64,000 nucleotides of DNA, from positions 22,175 to 86,174 of the forward strand of contig NZ_JAHLYS010000037.1 in NCBI RefSeq assembly GCF_025128055.1, in the 5' to 3' direction. Source of the DNA: Synechococcus sp. CS-1329 (GTDB lineage: Bacteria > Cyanobacteriota > Cyanobacteriia > PCC-6307 > Cyanobiaceae). This document shows, in pieces, positions 38,385-47,917 of this stretch (positions are counted from its first letter, which is position 1; every line of letters starts with the position of its first letter). A program made the position numbers and the translations under genes. The notes below the pieces were generated by a model, which saw only the letters and a program-made list of their open reading frames with translations, was not told the DNA's origin and searched no databases.

Positions 38385-38387
38385 GGC

Positions 38388-40079
38388 TCAGGTCTTGAGA
38401 AGGGCGCGCTCGATTTCATCCTGGTGCTCCACCAGCGGCCGGCCGGTGCCGTAGCCGTAGGGAGCGCTGATCACGGTGGGCACGTGATCCTCGAAGTTCT
38501 CAGCCGGGGGCGGTGAGGGCAGCAGCCACTCCAGGCCGATGGCCTTCCAGGGATTGGCCGGGGATTTCGGCCCCCGCACCCAGGAGCTCACCAGATTGAG
38601 CAGGAAGGGAATGATCGAAACCCCCAGCAGGAAAGCCCCGAGGCTGGCGATCACATTCCAGAAGGCGAATTCCGGGTCGTAGGACGACACCCGGCGGGGC
38701 ATGCCCATCAGCCCGAGGGGATGCATCGGGAAAAAGTTGAGGTTGGTGCCCACAAAAGTGAGCAGGAAGTGCAGCTTGCCCAGGCCTTCATAATACATAT
38801 GCCCGGTGAATTTCGGGAACCAGTGGTAGATCGCGGCGTAGACACCCATGGTGGCCGCTCCATAGATCACGTAATGGAAGTGGCCCACCACAAAATAGGT
38901 ATTGTTGACGTGGATATCTACAGGCACCGTGGCCAACATGATGCCGGTGACGCCTGCGAACACAAAGTTGAACAGGCCACCGAGGGCGAACAGCATGGCC
39001 GTGTTCAGGCGTAACTTTCCTCCCCAGAGCGTGGCCAGCCAGGCGAACACCTTGATGCCGGTGGGCACCGCAATCAGCATGGTGGTGACCATGAAGACAT
39101 CGCGCATCCACTGGGGAACGCCGCTGGGGAACATGTGGTGCACCCAGACGATCAGGCTCAGCCCCACGATCACCAGCGAGGCCCCGGCCACAAAGGGGTA
39201 GCCGAACAGGGGCTTGCGCGCATACACCGGAAACAGCTCGGAGAACACCCCGAACACCGGCAGGATGATCACGTAGACGGCGGGGTGGGAATAGAACCAG
39301 AAGAAGTGCTGGTAGAGCACCGGGTCACCGCCGCCCTCCGGCCGGTAAAAGGAGGTGCCCACCGCCAGGTCGAACAGCAGCATCACAGCACCGCCGGTGA
39401 GGGCGGGCAGACCGATCAGCTGAATCGTCTGGGCCGAGAGGGCCGTCCAGCAGAAGATCGGCATGCGGCCCAGGGTCATGCCAGGGGCACGCATGCGCAG
39501 GATCGTGGTCACGAAGTTGACGGCCCCCATGATCGAGGAGATGCCCGAGAGAGCCACCGCCAGGATCCAGAGGGCTTCCCCGTTGATCAGGTGCCCCAGG
39601 GGGTTCTGCAGGCTCACCGGCGGGTACGACCACCAGCCGGAGGAGGCCGGACCCCCCGGCACCAGGAAGCTGGCCATCAGGATCACCCCGAACACCGGCA
39701 CCATCCAGAAGGCGGCGGCATTGAGCTTGGGAAAGGCCATGTCGGGGGCGCCGATCATGCAGGGAATCAGCAGGTTGTTGAGACCGTTGAGCACCGGAAA
39801 GATGAACAGGAAGAGCATGATCGTCCCGTGCATCGTGTAGAGGGCGTTGTACACGGTGCGATCCACCAGATCCGCCTCCGGTGTGATCAGCTCACCGCGC
39901 ATGATCATCGCCAGCAGGCCGCCCACCAGCAGAAAGAACAGCGCGGTGACGATGTACTGGATGCCGATCACCTTGGCATCGGTGTTGAAGCTGAAGAAGC
40001 GCTTCCAGTTGTCCGGGGCACCGGGCACCGGATGGGGGGCCTTGAGGATGCGCGTATCAACGCCGGCAGTGGAGGTCAT
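38388..40079 (-). CDS. ctaD: Heme-copper oxidase subunit I (A2-type signature)
   Basis: The 563-residue catalytic subunit reduces oxygen and pumps protons. Ligands are all present: His84 and His402 for the low-spin heme, His400 for the high-spin heme, and His265, His314 and His315 for CuB, with Tyr269 placed to cross-link His265. The helix VI motif is YSHPAVY (263-269), lacking the A1-type glutamate, which marks the A2 subfamily. D-channel residues Asp113, Asn120 and K-channel Lys343/Thr340 are kept. ATG 40079 is preferred to an open extension to 40121 that would overlap ctaC. Confidence 0.94.
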   Translation of the reverse strand: MTSTAGVDTRILKAPHPVPGAPDNWKRFFSFNTDAKVIGIQYIVTALFFLLVGGLLAMIMRGELITPEADLVDRTVYNALYTMHGTIMLFLFIFPVLNGLNNLLIPCMIGAPDMAFPKLNAAAFWMVPVFGVILMASFLVPGGPASSGWWSYPPVSLQNPLGHLINGEALWILAVALSGISSIMGAVNFVTTILRMRAPGMTLGRMPIFCWTALSAQTIQLIGLPALTGGAVMLLFDLAVGTSFYRPEGGGDPVLYQHFFWFYSHPAVYVIILPVFGVFSELFPVYARKPLFGYPFVAGASLVIVGLSLIVWVHHMFPSGVPQWMRDVFMVTTMLIAVPTGIKVFAWLATLWGGKLRLNTAMLFALGGLFNFVFAGVTGIMLATVPVDIHVNNTYFVVGHFHYVIYGAATMGVYAAIYHWFPKFTGHMYYEGLGKLHFLLTFVGTNLNFFPMHPLGLMGMPRRVSSYDPEFAFWNVIASLGAFLLGVSIIPFLLNLVSSWVRGPKSPANPWKAIGLEWLLPSPPPAENFEDHVPTVISAPYGYGTGRPLVEHQDEIERALLKT

Positions 40080-40083
40080 GGGA

Positions 40084-41013
40084 TCAGCCGTCGTGGGGAA
40101 GGGTGTTGGAGCCGGGCACATTCACCAGCGGCGGCGGGGCCGGGGCGATGGTGGCGTAACCGCTGGGGCGATCGCCGCTGAGCTGCTGGGCGTACTCGCG
40201 CGAGGCCTCGCTGAGGCCCGGCTGCAGCGGCAGGCGGGAGGCGCGCCGCAGCCAGTCCTGGTAGGCCTCCTCGCTCTCCACCACCACATCGGCCTGGTTG
40301 GCGGCGAACCAGGTGCCGCTGTATTCCGAGTCGCGCAGGCGGTAGCGGCCTGCGCGGGTGGGGGTGATGAACAGGGTGATCGAGCGGCCTGGGATCACCT
40401 GCTGCTTGAGCCGAAAGGCCGGCACATAGAAGCCGTGGATCACGTCTTCGCTCTCCAGCTGCAGGCCGAGGCGGCGATCAATCGGCATGTGCAGCTCCGT
40501 GGAGGAGACCCCCGCCACCGGGTAGCGGAACTCCCACGACCACTGGCGGGCGATCACCTGCACCTCGCCGCCTGGCATGGAGGCGCCGGCAGCGGAGCTG
40601 GCGCTGGCTGGGGCATGGGAGTGGTCCATGGGACCGATCAGGCCGATCTCGCGGTTCACCTGGATCGTGTAAAAGGCGATGCCCATCACCAGCACCAGGG
40701 GAATCACGGTCCAGGTGATCTCCAGGGCGGTGTTGCCCTCGATCGGCTCCGCATCGCTGATGTCGTACTTCTCGGCGCGGTTGAAGAGCACCACCCAGAC
40801 CATCACCGACACCACCCCGACGAACACGAAGGTGGCGACGGCCGTTTCGAAACCGAAGAGGCCATCCACCAGCGGTGCCGCCGACGAGGCCGACACCGGC
40901 AGCCAGCGGGGCACCTGGGCCCCCATCCAGAGGCTGAACAGGGTGAGCAGCACCAGCCAGAGGGCGAGGCCGATCAGCCGGGGCCAGGGAAAGCGCTGCG
41001 GGGTGGAGGTCAT
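40084..41013 (-). CDS. ctaC: Heme-copper oxidase subunit II lacking the CuA site (ARTO-type)
   Basis: A 309-residue subunit II with two N-terminal membrane helices (about 12-32 and 58-80; a further hydrophobic stretch at 100-118) and a periplasmic cupredoxin domain. His193 (VIHGFYVPAF) is kept, but the CuA loop reads DSEYSGTWFAAN (228-239): both cysteines, the second histidine and the methionine are replaced by Asp, Ser, Phe and Asn. It therefore should not bind CuA or accept electrons from cytochrome c. Loss of CuA is the known mark of the cyanobacterial alternative oxidase (ARTO), thought to oxidise quinol. It overlaps the DUF2231 gene before it by four bases. Confidence 0.92.
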   Translation of the reverse strand: MTSTPQRFPWPRLIGLALWLVLLTLFSLWMGAQVPRWLPVSASSAAPLVDGLFGFETAVATFVFVGVVSVMVWVVLFNRAEKYDISDAEPIEGNTALEITWTVIPLVLVMGIAFYTIQVNREIGLIGPMDHSHAPASASSAAGASMPGGEVQVIARQWSWEFRYPVAGVSSTELHMPIDRRLGLQLESEDVIHGFYVPAFRLKQQVIPGRSITLFITPTRAGRYRLRDSEYSGTWFAANQADVVVESEEAYQDWLRRASRLPLQPGLSEASREYAQQLSGDRPSGYATIAPAPPPLVNVPGSNTLPHDG

Positions 41014-41585
41014 GGCAGGGCCTCACGCAGGCTGGCGCCTTCGCCCAGCAGCTGGCTGGCCGTGACGTGCACGCCGAACTCCACCCCCAGCTGGGCGCCG
41101 AGGGTGCCGTGCCAGGCCATCAGCGCAAACACCAGCAGACCCACCAGCAGGTAGCTCCACTGCACCTGACGGCCCATCTCACGGCGCCAGCGGAAGCGCT
41201 GAAAGCCACGCCAGACGGTCATCAGCACGATCGCGAACAGCAGGGCCACGCCAACGGCCCCATGCCAGAGCATGGTGGCGGTGCTGCCCATGGCGAAGCT
41301 GCTGGTGATCCCGGGAAGCGGATCAGCCAGCTGCATCTCCACAAAACCCGCCGCCACGGTGAAGAAGCTGATCAGGCAGCAGGCCAGCAGGTTGTACCAG
41401 CCCACATCGTGCAGGCCGGAGCGGGTCACCGGCAGGGCCAGGAAGCGGAACAGACGCTTCTCGAAGGGAAAGAGCGCCCCGGCGATATCGAAGGCGACGG
41501 CGATCACGAACAGGCCGATCGTGAGATGGACCAGGTTCGGGTGGATCGGCAGCCGGTAGGGCAGATCATTGGCTCCAAGCTCCAT
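41010..41585 (-). CDS. DUF2231 family membrane protein (second of pair)
   Basis: A 191-residue protein with four to five membrane segments and the DUF2231 N-terminal signature HPNLVHLTIGLFVIAVAFD, which carries histidines placed near the membrane surface. Further histidines lie in membrane segments (LWHGAVGVALL and AWHGTLGA), so heme binding is possible. It starts at ATG 41585 on the stop of the first DUF2231 gene (TGATG; an in-frame GTG lies just before), and its stop overlaps the ctaC start, so it is translationally coupled to the oxidase. Confidence 0.82.
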   Translation of the reverse strand: MELGANDLPYRLPIHPNLVHLTIGLFVIAVAFDIAGALFPFEKRLFRFLALPVTRSGLHDVGWYNLLACCLISFFTVAAGFVEMQLADPLPGITSSFAMGSTATMLWHGAVGVALLFAIVLMTVWRGFQRFRWRREMGRQVQWSYLLVGLLVFALMAWHGTLGAQLGVEFGVHVTASQLLGEGASLREALP

Positions 41586-42082
41586 CACACCAGTCCTGCG
41601 CGCATCGCCTCCACCACCTTGACGGTGTGCAGGCCATAGACCCAGATCAGCTGGTTGCCGAGCACCACCTGCACCACCACCAGGGCGCTGAGCAGGCTGC
41701 CCGCACCCAGAAAAGCCAGGGGCAGCTGCAGCGGGTCACGGCTGCGGATCACGTAGCGCCAGGCGGTGAGCACCGAGAGCACCCCGGCCAGCACCCAGCC
41801 GAGGGTGCTGTGCAGGTTGAGGATGTCGCGGGAGGCGCCGTAGGGATTGGCCAGCCCCGCCTCCACCTGGCCGAAGATGATCGCGATGAAGATCGCCACC
41901 GTGGCGAAGAGCAGATTCCAGAAGCTCACCTCGTAGAGCGACGGCTTGCCCGCCAGACGACCGATGACGTCGAAGACGAAGGCGATCAGGGCCATCGCAA
42001 TCACGAAATGGACGACGATCGGGTGGATCGTGTCGATCCAGGGAAGGTTGCGATCGTTGAGGGGAGGGAGAAGCTCGAACAT
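41585..42082 (-). CDS. DUF2231 family membrane protein (first of pair)
   Basis: A 165-residue protein with four membrane segments and the DUF2231 pattern IHPIVVHFVIAMALIAFVFD, plus a histidine in NLHSTLGWVLAG and a late histidine in YGLHTVKV. It is the first gene of the tightly coupled series DUF2231-DUF2231-ctaC-ctaD-ctaE-GMC. The family has no established function; the conserved histidine pair and position suggest a heme-binding or assembly partner of the oxidase, which is inference. Confidence 0.85.
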   Translation of the reverse strand: MFELLPPLNDRNLPWIDTIHPIVVHFVIAMALIAFVFDVIGRLAGKPSLYEVSFWNLLFATVAIFIAIIFGQVEAGLANPYGASRDILNLHSTLGWVLAGVLSVLTAWRYVIRSRDPLQLPLAFLGAGSLLSALVVVQVVLGNQLIWVYGLHTVKVVEAMRAGLV

Positions 42083-42164
42083 GGGCGCTCACCCGACCTG
42101 CCACTCCATCCAGCTTCGGAGGCCGCATGCTGCGGGGGTGACCACGGTCAGGGAATGCGGTTCT

Positions 42165-42192
42165 CAGCAGCCTGCAGCCAGCAGCCTGCAGC
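42165..42192. repeat. 14-base tandem duplication
   Basis: CAGCAGCCTGCAGC occurs twice in direct succession in the 112-base gap between the DUF2231 gene and the possible tiny membrane protein, beginning two bases past that gene's stop codon. The rest of the gap shows no clear promoter. Confidence 0.9.
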
Positions 42193-42194
42193 CA

Positions 42195-42338
42195 TCAGCC
42201 GCGGCGGCCAACCAGCCAGACGGCCCCCAGCAGGGCCGCCAGCACCAGGCTGATCTCAATCAAGCCGCCGCTCCACATCCACTCCTCAGTGGTGAATTCA
42301 GCCAGCAACGTGGCCGTGGAGACAGAAGGCAGAGGCAC
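42195..42338 (-). CDS. Possible tiny single-span membrane protein
   Basis: A 47-residue frame from GTG 42338, or 27 residues from ATG 42278. The latter has GAGGAG three bases before it. The C-terminal half is one hydrophobic helix (GLIEISLVLAALLGAVWLVG) followed by RRG, the usual topology of small respiratory-complex subunits. It is 28 bases after ggt and 112 bases before the oxidase operon. The gene is uncertain; the clear hydrophobic helix ended by a basic tail is the main support. Confidence 0.4.
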   Translation of the reverse strand: MPLPSVSTATLLAEFTTEEWMWSGGLIEISLVLAALLGAVWLVGRRG

Positions 42339-42366
42339 GGGGTTGGCCGCGGGGATGTCCCCAGTT

Positions 42367-44193
42367 TCACTCGCCCGCCAGGGCCGCTTCCGCCCGCCGT
42401 GGGTCCACCGCCCCCAGGGTTCCCCCGCCGGGGAGCGCCTCGAGCGAGTGGGCCGCCCCCATGGCTGGTGACAGCCGCCAGCTGTGGCCCATCGTCTCCA
42501 GCAGCTGGAGGGTGTCGGGGCTGATGCCCTGCTCCACCGCCAGCCGATCGGGCCAGTGCTGGCTGTGGATCCGGCTGGCGGCCACCGCCGAGGCCAGGTT
42601 GAGACCGTGCTCCAGGCGGTTGAGCAGCACCTGCAACACGGTGGTGATGATGCGGCTGCCGCCGGGGCTGCCGGTGGCCAGCAGCGGGCCACCGGCGGGG
42701 GTGAGCACCAGGGTGGGCGCCATCGAGCTCAGCGGTTGCTTGCCCGCTGCGATCGCATTGGCCTCTCCCTGCACCAGGCCGAAGGCGTTGGCGGCCCCCG
42801 GCAGGGCCGTGAAATCGTCCATCTCGTTGTTGAGCAGGAAGCCGGCCCCCGGCACACTCACGCCATTGCCGTAGGGAAAGTTGAGGGTGGTGGTGGTGGC
42901 CACCATCGTGCCGTCACGGTCGATCACCGAGAGGTGGGTGGTGTTGGGGCTCTCGGCGGAGGGGCCGCCGGCCGGAGGATCGAGCTCCCGCGCCGGCCGG
43001 TGGCGCCCGGCCTGGATCGTGCGGCGCAGCTCATCGGCATAGCCCTGGCTCAGCAGCCGCTCCAGGGGCATGGCCACAAAGCGGGGATCGCCCAGCCAGC
43101 GGTTGCGGTCGCGGTAGGCCAGGTTCATCGCCTCCGCCATCGGGTGCAGGGCGGCGGCGCTGTTGAGGCCGAGGGCCGCCAGATCAAAGCCCTCGAGGAT
43201 GTTGAGCAGCTGGATCAGCGTGACCCCACCGGAGCTGGGTGGGGGCATGGCGATCACGGGATGGCCGCGCCAGTCCCCCAGCAGGGGCGGCTGAAGCCGA
43301 GCCCGGTAGCCGCTCAGATCGGCGGCGCTGATCAGGCCTCCCCTGCGGCGCATCAGGGCCACCAGCGCCTCGGCCACCGGCCCCTGATAGAACCCCCGCT
43401 CACCCTGGGCGGCGATGCGCCGCAGGGTGGTGGCCAGCTCGGGCTGACGCAGGCGCTCGCCCGGCCGGTAGGGACGCCCGCCGGGGCGCAGGAACAGCCG
43501 CGTCGATTCGGGATCAGCCCGCAACAGGGGGGCCGCGGCCTCAAGGGAATCAGCCAGGGCCTTGCTCGCCACCACCCCCTGCTCCGCCAGGCGGATCGAG
43601 GGGGCGATCACCCGAGCGAGGCTCAGGCGGCCGTAGTGGCGGTGGGCCAGCAGCAGCCCCGCCACCGTGCCGGGCACCCCGCTGCTGAGCAGGCTGCGGG
43701 TGGCCTTGCGGCGATCCACCGCCCCGGAGGCATCGAGGAACAGATCGGGCCCGGCCGCCAGGGGAGCGCTCTCGCGGAAGTTGACCGTGACGGCCCGGCC
43801 CTGGCCCACCCGCCGCTCCTGGGGTCCCAGCGGCCGCCCCCGACTGAGCCGCTCCGGCTGCCAGAGCACCAGGAACCCGCCGCCACCGAGGTTCCCCGCC
43901 TGGGGATGGCTGACCGCCAGGGCGAAGGAGGTGGCCACCGCCGCATCGACGGCATTGCCCCCGTCGCGCAACACATCACGGCCCACCCGCGAGGCCTCCG
44001 CCTCCTGGCTGGCCACCATCCCCCCCGCCGACCACTGCGGCTGGAAGCGCTGGCTGGCCTCCTGGAGCACATTGGCGGCCGCTGGCAGCGGCAGAAAGGA
44101 GAACGAGCTGAAGAACGCCAGCGCCAGCAGGGCCCCTCCCGCCACGCTCAGCCGCCTGAGCCGCCGGCGGCGGCGGCGTTCAGAGGCCGCCAT
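42367..44193 (-). CDS. ggt: Gamma-glutamyltransferase
   Basis: Cleaves the gamma-glutamyl bond of glutathione outside the cytoplasm. The 608-residue Ntn-hydrolase has an N-terminal Arg-rich segment and signal/anchor helix (about 17-40), substrate Arg/Glu in NFRESAP (140-141), and the autoprocessing site with nucleophile Thr418 (NTTHLSVID), followed by TLNFPYGNG and a C-terminal SPGGSRIITTVLQ-like block. It starts 14 bases inside the 5-oxoprolinase gene, so the two are coupled. Confidence 0.95.
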   Translation of the reverse strand: MAASERRRRRRLRRLSVAGGALLALAFFSSFSFLPLPAAANVLQEASQRFQPQWSAGGMVASQEAEASRVGRDVLRDGGNAVDAAVATSFALAVSHPQAGNLGGGGFLVLWQPERLSRGRPLGPQERRVGQGRAVTVNFRESAPLAAGPDLFLDASGAVDRRKATRSLLSSGVPGTVAGLLLAHRHYGRLSLARVIAPSIRLAEQGVVASKALADSLEAAAPLLRADPESTRLFLRPGGRPYRPGERLRQPELATTLRRIAAQGERGFYQGPVAEALVALMRRRGGLISAADLSGYRARLQPPLLGDWRGHPVIAMPPPSSGGVTLIQLLNILEGFDLAALGLNSAAALHPMAEAMNLAYRDRNRWLGDPRFVAMPLERLLSQGYADELRRTIQAGRHRPARELDPPAGGPSAESPNTTHLSVIDRDGTMVATTTTLNFPYGNGVSVPGAGFLLNNEMDDFTALPGAANAFGLVQGEANAIAAGKQPLSSMAPTLVLTPAGGPLLATGSPGGSRIITTVLQVLLNRLEHGLNLASAVAASRIHSQHWPDRLAVEQGISPDTLQLLETMGHSWRLSPAMGAAHSLEALPGGGTLGAVDPRRAEAALAGE

Positions 44194-47100
44194 AGCCGCC
44201 GCCTCCGGGGGTTTCGATCACGAGCACATCCCCGGCCGCCAGCTCCAGCCGCGCCGATCCGCCCAGCTCCAGCTCGCGGCCATCGCGCTGGATCAGCCGG
44301 TTGCGGCCCAGGGCGCCCGCACCGCCGCCGGCCAGCCCGAAGGGAGCCACCTGGCGGGAACTGGAGAGGAGTGCGGCGGTCATGGGCTCGAGAACGCGGA
44401 TCCGCCGCACCACCCCATCCCCGCCCCGCCAGCGGCCCTCGCCGCCGCTGCCGCGCCGCAAAGCGAAGGCCTCCAGGCGCACCGGAAAGCGCTGTTCGAG
44501 AATTTCAGGGTCGGTGAGGCGCGAGTTGGTCATGTGGCTCTGCACTGCCGAAGCACCGGCAAAACCCCGGCCGTCGAGGCCGCGGCCGGCGCCGCAGCCG
44601 CCGCAGATCGTTTCGTAATACTGATAGCGCGCGTTGCCGAAGCTGAGGTTGTTCATGGTGCCCTGGGCGGCGGCCATCACCCCGAGGGCGGCGAAGAGGG
44701 CATTGGCGATCGCCTGCGACGTTTCGACATTGCCGGCCACCACCGCGGCCGTAGGGCCGGGGCGCAGCAGGCAGCCCGGTGGCACCAGCAGCTCCAGCGG
44801 CCGGAAGCAGCCGGCATTGAGCGGCACCGACTCCCCCACCAGGCAGCGGAACACGTAGAGCACCACCGCCCGGGTGATCGCCAGGGGGGCATTGCGGTTG
44901 CCCGGGTCCTGGGGGGAAGTGCCGCTGAAATCGATCAGCGCCCGGCGGGAGGCCCGATCGATGCTCACCGCCACCTGGATGCGCAGGCCGCCATCGAGGG
45001 GGAGGCTGAAGGCGCCGGGCTCGAGCCGATCGATCACCCGCCGCACCGCTTCGGCGCCGTTGTCCTGCACATGGGCCATGAAGGCGCTCAGCCGCTGGAT
45101 GCCCTCTCGCCGGGCCAGGTCCAGCAGCAGCTGGGCCCCCAGCTGGTTGGCCGCCAGCTGGGCCTGCAGGTCGGCCAGCAGCTGCTCCGGGTTACGCACG
45201 GGATGGGGACCGGCCGCCAGCCGCCGCCTCCAGTCGTCGGCCAGCAGCACGCCATCGCGCAGCAGGGGCACGTTGTCGAGCAGGAGGCCCTCCTCGGCCA
45301 GGCAGCGGCTGAAGGGGGGCATCGAGCCGGGGGTGATGCCGCCCACATCGGCGTGATGGCCGCGGCAGGCCACAAACCCATCGGGTAAGGGCGCCGGCCC
45401 GGAGCTGTCCGTTGGATCCGCTCCCTCGCGGGGCACGAACACCGGGGTGATCAAGGTGAGGTCGGGGAGGTGGGTGCCGCCGTTGGCGGGGTCGTTGGAG
45501 ACGATCGCGTCGCCGGGCCTCAGGGCTGGGCGCTCCCCCCGCCGTACCGCCGCCAACAGAGCGGCCACGCTGGCCCCCATCGAGCCCAGGTGCACGGGGA
45601 TGTGGGGGGCATTGGCCACCAGCTGCCCCGCTTGATCGAAGAGGGCACAGGAGAAATCAAGGCGCTCGCGGATGTTCACCGAGCGGGCGCTCTGCTGCAG
45701 GCGCACCCCCATCTGCTCGGCGATGGCGCTGAAGCGGTGGTTGAACAGCTCCAGGCTCACCGGATCCACGCTGGTCCCCCGCTGCGCCGGCAGTTCCGCT
45801 GGCCGTTCAGCTGGCTGCTGCGCTGCTGACCCATGGCTGAGCAGCAGGCAGGCATCGGTCTGGCACTCCGCCCGCCAGCCCGGGGGCAGCCAGATGGTGC
45901 CGGTGGCCTCCACCAGCAGCGCTGGGCCCTTAAGCCGCTCATTCGCCGCCAGCTGCTCACGGCGGAGCAACGGACCGGATCGCCAGGCGCCGTTGCAGTG
46001 GAGCGGGATCAGCCGTTGCTCGCCGATTGTGGCGGCTCGATCCAGCCGGCGGGCTGCGCCGATCTCAGTGGCGCCAGCCTCAACCTCAGCGGCATCGGCA
46101 GCCGCCACCACCTCCACCAGCAGCCACTCCACCAGCAGCTCGGCGTTGTCGGGGCTGTGGCCGAAACGACGGTGATGGTCGCGCTCGAACTGGCGCCGCA
46201 GGGCCCCGGCCTCCTGCAGCTCAAGGGGCAGGCTGAGCTCGCTGGCCGCCAGCCGCACGCCCACACTCACCTCGGCGCGGGCCTCGGCGCCCAGGGCCCG
46301 CTGACCCCGCTCCAGCAGGACAGAGGCCTGGAGATGCAGCTGCTCCACCAGCTGCTGATCCAGGGGACGGCGCACCGGCTCCTCCAGCAGCAGGCGCTGG
46401 TCGGCCAGGCCGATGCCGTAGGCCGAGAACACCCCCGCCAGGGGATGGAGCAGCACCCGGGCCATGCCCAGCCGCTCGGCCAGGGCACAGGCGTGCTGGC
46501 CGCCGGCGCCGCCGAAGCAAACCAAGGTGGCGTCGCGCAGATCGTGGCCGCGCTGGATCGAGATGCGCCGGATCGCCTCCGCCATCCGCTCCGTGGCAAT
46601 GGCCAGGGCCCCTTCCGCCAGGGCCTCCGGCGTGGTGGCGACCCCACTGGCCTGGGACACCTGCTGCGCCAGCTGCTGGAAGCCCTGCCGCACCACCCAA
46701 GGATCGGGGCCCTGATCTCGATCGGGGCCAAAGACCGCCGGAAACGCCTCGGGCTGAAGGCGGCCCAGCAGCAGGTTGGCGTCGGTGATGGTGAGTGGGC
46801 CGCCGCGCCGGTAGCAGGCCGGGCCGGGATCGGCCCCGGCGGAGGCGGGCCCCACCTGCAGCCGCTGGCCATCGAAGTGCACAAGCGACCCCCCGCCGGC
46901 CGCCACGGTGTGGATCGGCAGCCTCTCCGCCTGCAGGGTGAGGCCGGCGATCTCGGTGTCGTGGCGGCGCCCCCAGCCCGGGGCCGGCCCGCCGGCCTCC
47001 CCATGGAAGACATCGGTGGAGGTGCCGCCCATGTCGAAGCCCACGATCGCTGTGCCCCTCCCCTCCGCCAGGCGCACGGCCGCCACCATGCCGCCGGCCG

Positions 47101-47908
47101 GCCCGGAGAGGATCGTGTCCTTGGCTTTGAGCAGCTCCGGGGCCACCAGGCCGCCGCTCGACTGCATCACCCGCAGGCGGCAGTGGGGCCCGAGCTCGGC
47201 GATCAGCTGATCCAGATAGGCCTTCAGGGCCGGCGCCACGGTGGCCTCCACCACAGCCGTCTGGGCCCGGGGCACCAACCGCGGCCGCCGGCCCAGCCGG
47301 TGGGAGAGCACCACCGGATCGAAACCGAACGGCGCCAGCCACTGGCCCAGCTGACCTTCGTGGCGGGGATGGCGGGCGCTGTGCAGCAGGGCCACCGCGC
47401 AACTGCTGAAACCATCGCGGCGGGCCTGGCGCAGGGCCTGCTCCAGCGCCCCGTCGAGCTGCAGCGGCGTGAGCTCTTGGCCATCGGCCGCCAGGCGCCC
47501 CTCCACCTCCAGCACCCGGCGGTAGCGCGGGGCCGGCCGCTCCACCTGCAGGGCAAACAGGTCAGGCCGGTGCTGGTCGCCGATCCAGGCGGCATCGGCA
47601 AAGCCGCGGCTGATCAACAGCAGGGTGGGGGCACCGCGATCCTCCAGCAGGGCATTGGTGGCCGCGGTGGTGCCGATGCGCACCTCCCGCACCGCGCCGG
47701 CGGGAATGGGTTGAGCGGGCCCCAGCCCCAGCAGCTCCCGCATCGCCGCCACCGCCGGATCACCAGAGCGCCCAGGCGGCTGCGAGAGCACCTTGCGCAC
47801 CACGATCCGGCCGCTGGGGGAGCGGCCCACCAGATCGGTGAAGGTGCCGCCCCGATCGATCCAGAAGCTCCAGCCTGGCTGGGGGGGTTCGGTCTGCGCG
47901 GCGCTCAC
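44180..47908 (-). CDS. 5-oxoprolinase (fused HyuA-HyuB type)
   Basis: A 1242-residue ATP-dependent hydrolase that opens 5-oxoproline to glutamate. The N-terminal HyuA-like half begins [16 protein letters not shown] and contains [13 protein letters not shown] (ATP site) and [18 protein letters not shown]; the HyuB-like half starts near residue 730 ([21 protein letters not shown]), with [17 protein letters not shown] and [10 protein letters not shown] at the end. A single fused chain of this length is typical of 5-oxoprolinase rather than split hydantoinases or acetone carboxylases. GTG start 47908 is nine bases after yajQ. The pairing with ggt supports glutathione degradation. Confidence 0.88.
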   Translation of the reverse strand: MSAAQTEPPQPGWSFWIDRGGTFTDLVGRSPSGRIVVRKVLSQPPGRSGDPAVAAMRELLGLGPAQPIPAGAVREVRIGTTAATNALLEDRGAPTLLLISRGFADAAWIGDQHRPDLFALQVERPAPRYRRVLEVEGRLAADGQELTPLQLDGALEQALRQARRDGFSSCAVALLHSARHPRHEGQLGQWLAPFGFDPVVLSHRLGRRPRLVPRAQTAVVEATVAPALKAYLDQLIAELGPHCRLRVMQSSGGLVAPELLKAKDTILSGPAGGMVAAVRLAEGRGTAIVGFDMGGTSTDVFHGEAGGPAPGWGRRHDTEIAGLTLQAERLPIHTVAAGGGSLVHFDGQRLQVGPASAGADPGPACYRRGGPLTITDANLLLGRLQPEAFPAVFGPDRDQGPDPWVVRQGFQQLAQQVSQASGVATTPEALAEGALAIATERMAEAIRRISIQRGHDLRDATLVCFGGAGGQHACALAERLGMARVLLHPLAGVFSAYGIGLADQRLLLEEPVRRPLDQQLVEQLHLQASVLLERGQRALGAEARAEVSVGVRLAASELSLPLELQEAGALRRQFERDHHRRFGHSPDNAELLVEWLLVEVVAAADAAEVEAGATEIGAARRLDRAATIGEQRLIPLHCNGAWRSGPLLRREQLAANERLKGPALLVEATGTIWLPPGWRAECQTDACLLLSHGSAAQQPAERPAELPAQRGTSVDPVSLELFNHRFSAIAEQMGVRLQQSARSVNIRERLDFSCALFDQAGQLVANAPHIPVHLGSMGASVAALLAAVRRGERPALRPGDAIVSNDPANGGTHLPDLTLITPVFVPREGADPTDSSGPAPLPDGFVACRGHHADVGGITPGSMPPFSRCLAEEGLLLDNVPLLRDGVLLADDWRRRLAAGPHPVRNPEQLLADLQAQLAANQLGAQLLLDLARREGIQRLSAFMAHVQDNGAEAVRRVIDRLEPGAFSLPLDGGLRIQVAVSIDRASRRALIDFSGTSPQDPGNRNAPLAITRAVVLYVFRCLVGESVPLNAGCFRPLELLVPPGCLLRPGPTAAVVAGNVETSQAIANALFAALGVMAAAQGTMNNLSFGNARYQYYETICGGCGAGRGLDGRGFAGASAVQSHMTNSRLTDPEILEQRFPVRLEAFALRRGSGGEGRWRGGDGVVRRIRVLEPMTAALLSSSRQVAPFGLAGGGAGALGRNRLIQRDGRELELGGSARLELAAGDVLVIETPGGGGYGGL

Positions 47909-47917
47909 CCAGGCGCC

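Noticed and set aside
38388..41013. Idea that ctaC-ctaD is the standard cytochrome c oxidase
   Set aside because: The CuA ligands are missing from CtaC and CtaD has the YSHPAVY motif, so a cytochrome c oxidase label would be misleading.
42484..44517. A 677-codon plus-strand frame opposite ggt
   Set aside because: Mirror frame of the third codon position pattern of ggt; no domain, and it crosses the ggt/oxoprolinase junction.
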